A model generated the notes under the pieces. It was not told the origin of the DNA, made no database searches, and was given only the letters and a program-made list of their open reading frames with translations. The position numbers and the translations under genes were made by a program. 64,000 bases of DNA from Ooceraea biroi (lineage: Eukaryota; Arthropoda; Insecta; Hymenoptera; Formicidae), in the NCBI RefSeq assembly GCF_003672135.1, contig NC_039512.1:8944874-9008873 (forward strand), given 5' to 3'. This document shows, in pieces, positions 61,901 to 64,000 of the stretch. How positions within the stretch are numbered: position 1 is the stretch's first letter; the number at the start of each line of letters is the position of its first letter.

Positions 61901-64000
61901 AGTTCTTCCTCTGCTAGAGGAGAACGCCGGAAGTGCTAGGCCCTCGAGTCTCGGCCTTTTTATTCTGTCGGCCGGGAGTTTCTTGTTTGCGAGTTCTGTT
62001 TTTTCTTGAAATCGCCCCCTATCGGTGATGAGCCACGTTATCTTTGTGACAGGGTTGCTTCTCTAGTGGTGACCAGCTACCAAAAATCTAACTTATTAAC
62101 TAATTACTAATTCAACCCATAACTCTTTCTTTCACGTGAACAGTTCAAAATTCGTGCAAAATCATCAAAATCATCAAAATTTTTGTTAATAAACTTTATA
62201 AACAACTTTTGCTCCTCCCCCTTAAGACTTTCATAAAACATCATTTTTAAACTAATTTTGTTGATAAAAAACTGGAGTTTTTATAGTGAAGTGGTACTTC
62301 TCCATATTTACCGAAATATTTAATTGCGAAGCTATTTTTATGAAGTGCATTCGATGTATGCTTAAGATACTCTGAGAAAAAGCGTTTGCAGCGCGGTGAG
62401 CGTCGATTATCATAACTGCGTTGTCATTAATGTTTAGGCAGATGCATGATAATCCTGTTTATTTGTCTCTATTTCTTTGCCTCTGCCTTTAAAACTCTCG
62501 TCTAGTATCAGTAGTTATCGATATGTATGAAAACTACTTGTGCGATGTATTATTCGCCCAATTTCCATCACCCTGTGCGATCAAAGTCTATATTACGAAT
62601 TATGACAATAGGTTCCCACATTGATCCACCTCATTCGTCATTACATTTGTCGTTTATCATAATACCATTATCAAGCAAACATTATCTGTCTGTAATTATC
62701 TATTTTTATTACTTAATGTTAATCGTACTAAAACAAGATTTAGAATAAATTAAAATTTCAAGCAATACAACACACAAGTACAATTCTAATGAAATAAATT
62801 GAAAAGAGATAAATATAATATGTACAATACCAATAATATAACTTATGGATAAACAATGTTAGCTTTGCATATTGCAGACTTTACAGACGCAATTTTTGTT
62901 CGCGCAACGTTTAGCAGAAATTTCCCGTGTCACATAATCTTATCAATATTTGCGAATCGGAACATTGCTATGTTGTTAATCGCTCAAATGCCAAAGACGA
63001 TTGCAAAATATATGTGGAAAATGCCAAGCAAACGCAGTTGGTTTGATAAGCGGTTAACTATTAACGTTCCTTTTCTATCGACAACCGTCAAAAGTTTTCT
63101 TTTATTTCCGTGAATTCTTATCTTTCTTTATTGTACATATGTTGTCACTCAAACTGTTAATTAATCGTCCATAGTCGTGATTTAAATTAAATGAGAATAA
63201 TCATAAAAGGTAATAAATTGCACATTTTCAATAATTGTCATCATATGTTAATGATACGTTTGCCATTCTCTCACAAACCTCTGAAAAATCTCTCTCTGGT
63301 TCTTACGCATTTCATTTGTACTCTCCATTATCATTACCATTACCACCATTTACCAATTACATCATTATCATCATCGTCATCAATTCCCATCGTTGCCAAA
63401 GTTTTCACGATTAAACCTCAATCGAAATGATGATTCGCTCTATCTACGAAACTTGATTTTCCTCTCACGAGTTCTCTCTCTCTCTCTCTCGAATATATAT
63501 ACCATCATGGGGAAAGGTGTCGTGAATTGGATTGATCAGGAGTGGCAGCGGGTGTTTCAGCCGCGGCGGGCCCAGGCCAACGTGTCCGTTGGAGCATAAG
63601 AGAACCCGCGACTCCGGTTTCCTCGGCGACTGGTTTGTCAACGCCGTCTATACCGCCATTACCGCCGCCACCTTCGGGCCCAAAGCCTGCTCCACCTCGC
63701 AGAAGGCCCCCGCAAGCCGTGCATCGTAAATGTACGTTCACTGGTACCTGGCAACGTACCTGATGCCCGCCCAACTCGTGCCGATTTCACATTTTCAGAA
63801 TTATTGCATACCAAACAACACATTTTCTCCTTCTCTCTTCCTCTCCTTTTACGATTCACTCACTTACCGACTTACCCTACCCTCATTCTCGGTAATACTC
63901 GTGTGATCTTTGACGCGTTGAGCTATACCTACGGAAGTTGCTCTACGGATCAAAGTGATTCGGACCAGTTGCCACAAACCATTAGAGGCTCGACTCGATT
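31484..64000 (+). CDS. MDM1-like microtubule/centriole protein, 13 exons seen, 3' end outside window
   Basis: Exons: 31484-31642, 49082-49178, 51321-51380, 55962-56092, 56172-56448, 56658-56778, 56965-57091, 57919-58013, 58870-59017, 59143-59218, 59443-59672, 59881-59959, 63540-63731; about 597 codons so far. MDM1 proteins bind microtubules, localise to centrioles and restrain their duplication. They carry short repeats S/T-E-Y-x-x-(F/Y)-x-W. Two are visible: LHSEYRSTYTWHEYTG (49082-49178) and STEYRLQFAWPRK (in 56172-56448). The stretch DSNVVADK and a region ELRRLADEYK followed by HRDWGCGLAEDEASLWK also resemble MDM1. The N end is basic (SRKKKRSAYGSVKHKKHCK); the later part is Ser/Pro/Arg-rich, with SPKNSPRTGRSQSLGP, and disordered. 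Phases agree at all junctions except 58013/58870, which needs a GC donor or a missed exon. The last exon ends in phase 1, so the gene continues beyond 64000. The first exon is assigned by splice phase only. Confidence 0.7.
32303..32621. mobile_element. hAT-like MITE, CAGGGTTC family, copy 3
   Basis: Begins CAGGGTTCAAAAATATCATG and ends CTCGAACCCTG, flanked by a perfect 8 bp duplication CTTTTAAG. It has the same interior as copy 1, including 'aaatttggagagcaaaataat'-type sequence, with an additional segment near 32490-32530 that is shared with copy 2. Confidence 0.9.
35291..35497 (+). pseudogene. nuclear insertion of mitochondrial nad6 fragment (NUMT)
   Basis: A 68-codon AT-rich frame begins MLEPSYLFPIIFFIIIIRG and continues with GLLIIFLCFSRLVSNEKNL, then a hydrophobic helix rich in I, L and S. 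This matches the conserved insect NADH dehydrogenase subunit 6 core, which typically reads GGLLIIFLYFTSLASNE. Full ND6 is longer, about 170 residues, so this is a fragment in nuclear DNA between intronic repeats. The frame runs upstream for a few codons without a stop. The open frame implies a fairly recent transfer, but nuclear stop codons are the same here, so age cannot be judged. Confidence 0.75.
35575..35673. repeat. 99 bp hairpin, TACAATGGCAGTAAGCAG termini
   Basis: Arms 'tacaatggcagtaagcagta' and its reverse complement near 35646-35673 pair for about 27 bp around a roughly 45 bp loop. It may be a TA-flanked mini-MITE; a microRNA precursor is a less likely reading. Confidence 0.7.
35721..35966. 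mobile_element. 246 bp hAT-like MITE
   Basis: Begins CAGGGATACGCAATTGGCGG and ends CTAGTTGCGTATCCCTG, flanked by CTGCATTG and TTGTATTG (6 of 8, both differences C/T). GGCCCG boxes lie inside each end. This is typical of non-autonomous hAT elements. Confidence 0.8.
36672..36905. repeat. dispersed ~240 bp repeat, copy 2 (inverted)
   Basis: Matches 1515-1771 in reverse complement over most of its length, from the 'gccatagttaactttaaagt' edge to 'atatgccactaataatacc'. Unknown class. Confidence 0.7.
38358..39480. mobile_element. 1.12 kb near-perfect palindromic element, CAGGGTGGGGCAATAAC termini
   Basis: Arms 38358-38790 and 39047-39480 are reverse complements of one another over about 433 bp, with only one substitution and a T-run length difference noticed. 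TA dinucleotides flank both ends. The 256 bp spacer holds a third, diverged copy of the arm segment around 'gacttgttcttcaaatgaat'. It encodes no recognised protein; a 67-codon frame at 39239-39442 lies in the right arm. It is a foldback transposon and, from the arm identity, probably young or recently homogenised. Confidence 0.9.
39577..40220. mobile_element. 644 bp inverted-repeat element, CACAGAAAAAAAGTAAG termini
   Basis: Left end 39577-39690 and right end 40110-40220 are inverted copies over about 100 bp, including 'gtgtcacatcaaaac' and 'aatcttcgtaaaagaattta'. The AT-rich interior has no coding sequence. It begins about 100 bp after the 1.1 kb palindrome. Target duplication is unclear. 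Confidence 0.8.
41380..41720. other. GC-rich, CpG-rich patch
   Basis: Strongly GC-rich against its surroundings, followed by a (CA)n tract at 41740-41785. It could be an internal promoter or first exon. The open frames on both strands (167 codons + and 97 codons -) overlap and show no recognised motif. Confidence 0.35.
43590..43950. other. GC-rich patch with (CGT)n tract
   Basis: CpG-rich stretch with CGT trinucleotides at about 43798-43820. On the minus strand an ATG near 43816 opens a short frame of about 50 codons starting MTAPSAGQG. Possible promoter and first exon of an unseen minus-strand transcript, but unproven. Confidence 0.3.
47578..47766. mobile_element. 189 bp MITE with CACTAGCGGAT termini
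   Basis: Begins CACTAGCGGATTCTGATG and ends AAGATCCGCCAGTG, with G-rich and C-rich inner shoulders forming a hairpin near 47710-47750. The flanks GATACCTC and CATATCTC agree at 6 of 8, compatible with a hAT-type duplication. Confidence 0.6.
49179..51320. other. MDM1-like intron 2
   Basis: Holds a (CA)n microsatellite at 49862-49930 and an AT hairpin at 49980-50045. Otherwise there is no recognised feature. Confidence 0.6.
49980..50045. repeat. (AT)n tract with inverted AAAGAATACATTATA flanks
   Basis: An AT run between 'aaaagaatacattatat' and its reverse complement 'atataatgtattctttt', giving a long perfect hairpin. Confidence 0.8.
51381..55961. other. MDM1-like intron 3
   Basis: About 4.6 kb, AT-rich. 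Apart from the hAT-like element at 55261-55792, no gene, RNA or recognised repeat was seen. Open frames such as 54420-54737 are low complexity and lack motifs. Confidence 0.55.
55261..55792. mobile_element. 532 bp hAT-like element with perfect 8 bp duplication
   Basis: Ends GGTAATTAAGCAGAAGAGG and, inverted, GGTAATTATGCAGAAAAGG, flanked on both sides by AAAATTGC (55253-55260, 55793-55800). The interior is non-coding. Related sequence reappears from about 60772, where the same GGTAATTATGCAGAAAAGG end and 'ttatagag' segment are present. Confidence 0.85.
58060..58125. repeat. (TTG)n-rich trinucleotide tract
   Basis: Imperfect GTT/TTG and GTC repeats in the intron after the exon at 57919, producing Cys/Tyr-rich shadow frames. 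Confidence 0.8.
60482..62330. mobile_element. composite transposon: outer inverted ends, inner hAT-like fragment, GC-rich insert
   Basis: The sequences at 60482-60600 and 62195-62330 are inverted copies over about 120 bp (blocks 'aaaatgaaatgttataaaag' and 'gtcttaag'). Inside, 60772-60995 matches the left part of the element at 55261 and 62120-62215 resembles its right part ('acccataactctttctttc'). Between these a GC-rich segment, about 60996-62090, has been inserted. This gives three layers, with the GC-rich piece the youngest. Confidence 0.65.
61005..62053 (-). mobile_element. GC-rich insert, possible solo LTR or captured coding fragment
   Basis: On the minus strand the segment can be delimited as TGTCACAAAGATAACG ... 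CGACGATCACA, a TG...CA pair as in LTRs, with 'aataaaaag' near 61960 as a possible TATA-like box. No matching target duplication was found. The minus frame from about 61751 to 61339 is open for roughly 137 codons without needing an ATG. It reads LPQPRKRACSYEIESSLSW and FRRLGYNKAQTDADILRHP, and does not look low-complexity. A second minus frame (61445-61218) reads LARQVCERFTQTVGPTWEE. Identity unknown. Confidence 0.4.
63732..64000. other. start of MDM1-like intron 13, truncated by window edge
   Basis: Follows the donor at 63732 (T|GTACGT). No further exon was recognised before the end of the window. Confidence 0.6.

Larger units (their letters stand above)
59960..63539. other. MDM1-like intron 12
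   Basis: About 3.6 kb, of which 60482-62330 is a composite transposon. A TA repeat lies near 60150-60165, and ATC/ACC-type repeats at 63325-63390 and a (CT)n tract at 63473-63490 precede the next exon. Confidence 0.65.

Noticed and set aside
1..64000. CRISPR arrays, tRNA or rRNA genes
   Set aside because: Tandem repeats are microsatellites without unique spacers; no cloverleaf or rRNA core sequence was recognised by eye.

Overview
This is eukaryotic DNA from an arthropod, most likely a hymenopteran such as an ant. Genes have many small exons with GT-AG (and rare GC-AG) introns, introns run to 17 kb, dinucleotide microsatellites are common, and intergenic DNA and introns are packed with short inverted-repeat transposons. 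The order assignment is an inference from gene content and a nad6-like mitochondrial insert; no species marker is visible. Nothing is organised as a bacterial operon, and no tRNA, rRNA or CRISPR array was seen.

Three multi-exon genes account for nearly all convincing coding sequence. (1) + strand, 2623-11228: a prolyl 3-hydroxylase (leprecan family), 11 exons, 736 residues, with signal peptide, four CxxxC motifs and an intact Fe/2-oxoglutarate site. (2) - strand, 29847-17906: an FCHO (FCHo1/2, Syp1) endocytic adaptor, 12 exons, 982 residues, F-BAR domain at the N end and mu-homology domain at the C end. (3) + strand, from 31484 past the right edge: an MDM1-like microtubule/centriole protein, 13 exons seen, with S/T-E-Y-x-x-(F/Y)-x-W repeats. 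Splice phases agree at every junction of the first two genes and at all but one junction of the third. FCHO and MDM1-like are head to head, with about 1.6 kb between start codons.

Layout: 1-1230 decayed mariner transposase; 1.2-2.6 kb spacer with a dispersed repeat; 2.6-11.2 kb P3H, its introns holding at least seven transposon insertions; 11.2-17.9 kb spacer with TTAA-flanked foldbacks, a nested MITE and a LINE remnant; 17.9-29.85 kb FCHO; 29.85-31.48 kb shared promoter region; 31.5-64 kb MDM1-like. Its 17.4 kb first intron holds a nad6-derived NUMT, a hAT-like MITE, a 1.1 kb near-perfect palindrome and several GC-rich patches.

The three genes do not form one pathway: P3H acts on collagen in the secretory pathway, FCHO starts clathrin-coated pits, and MDM1 binds microtubules and centrioles. 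The most striking non-genic content is nested, target-site-flanked inverted-repeat elements, including two very long palindromes, and a GC-rich insert near 61-62 kb with an unexplained open frame.
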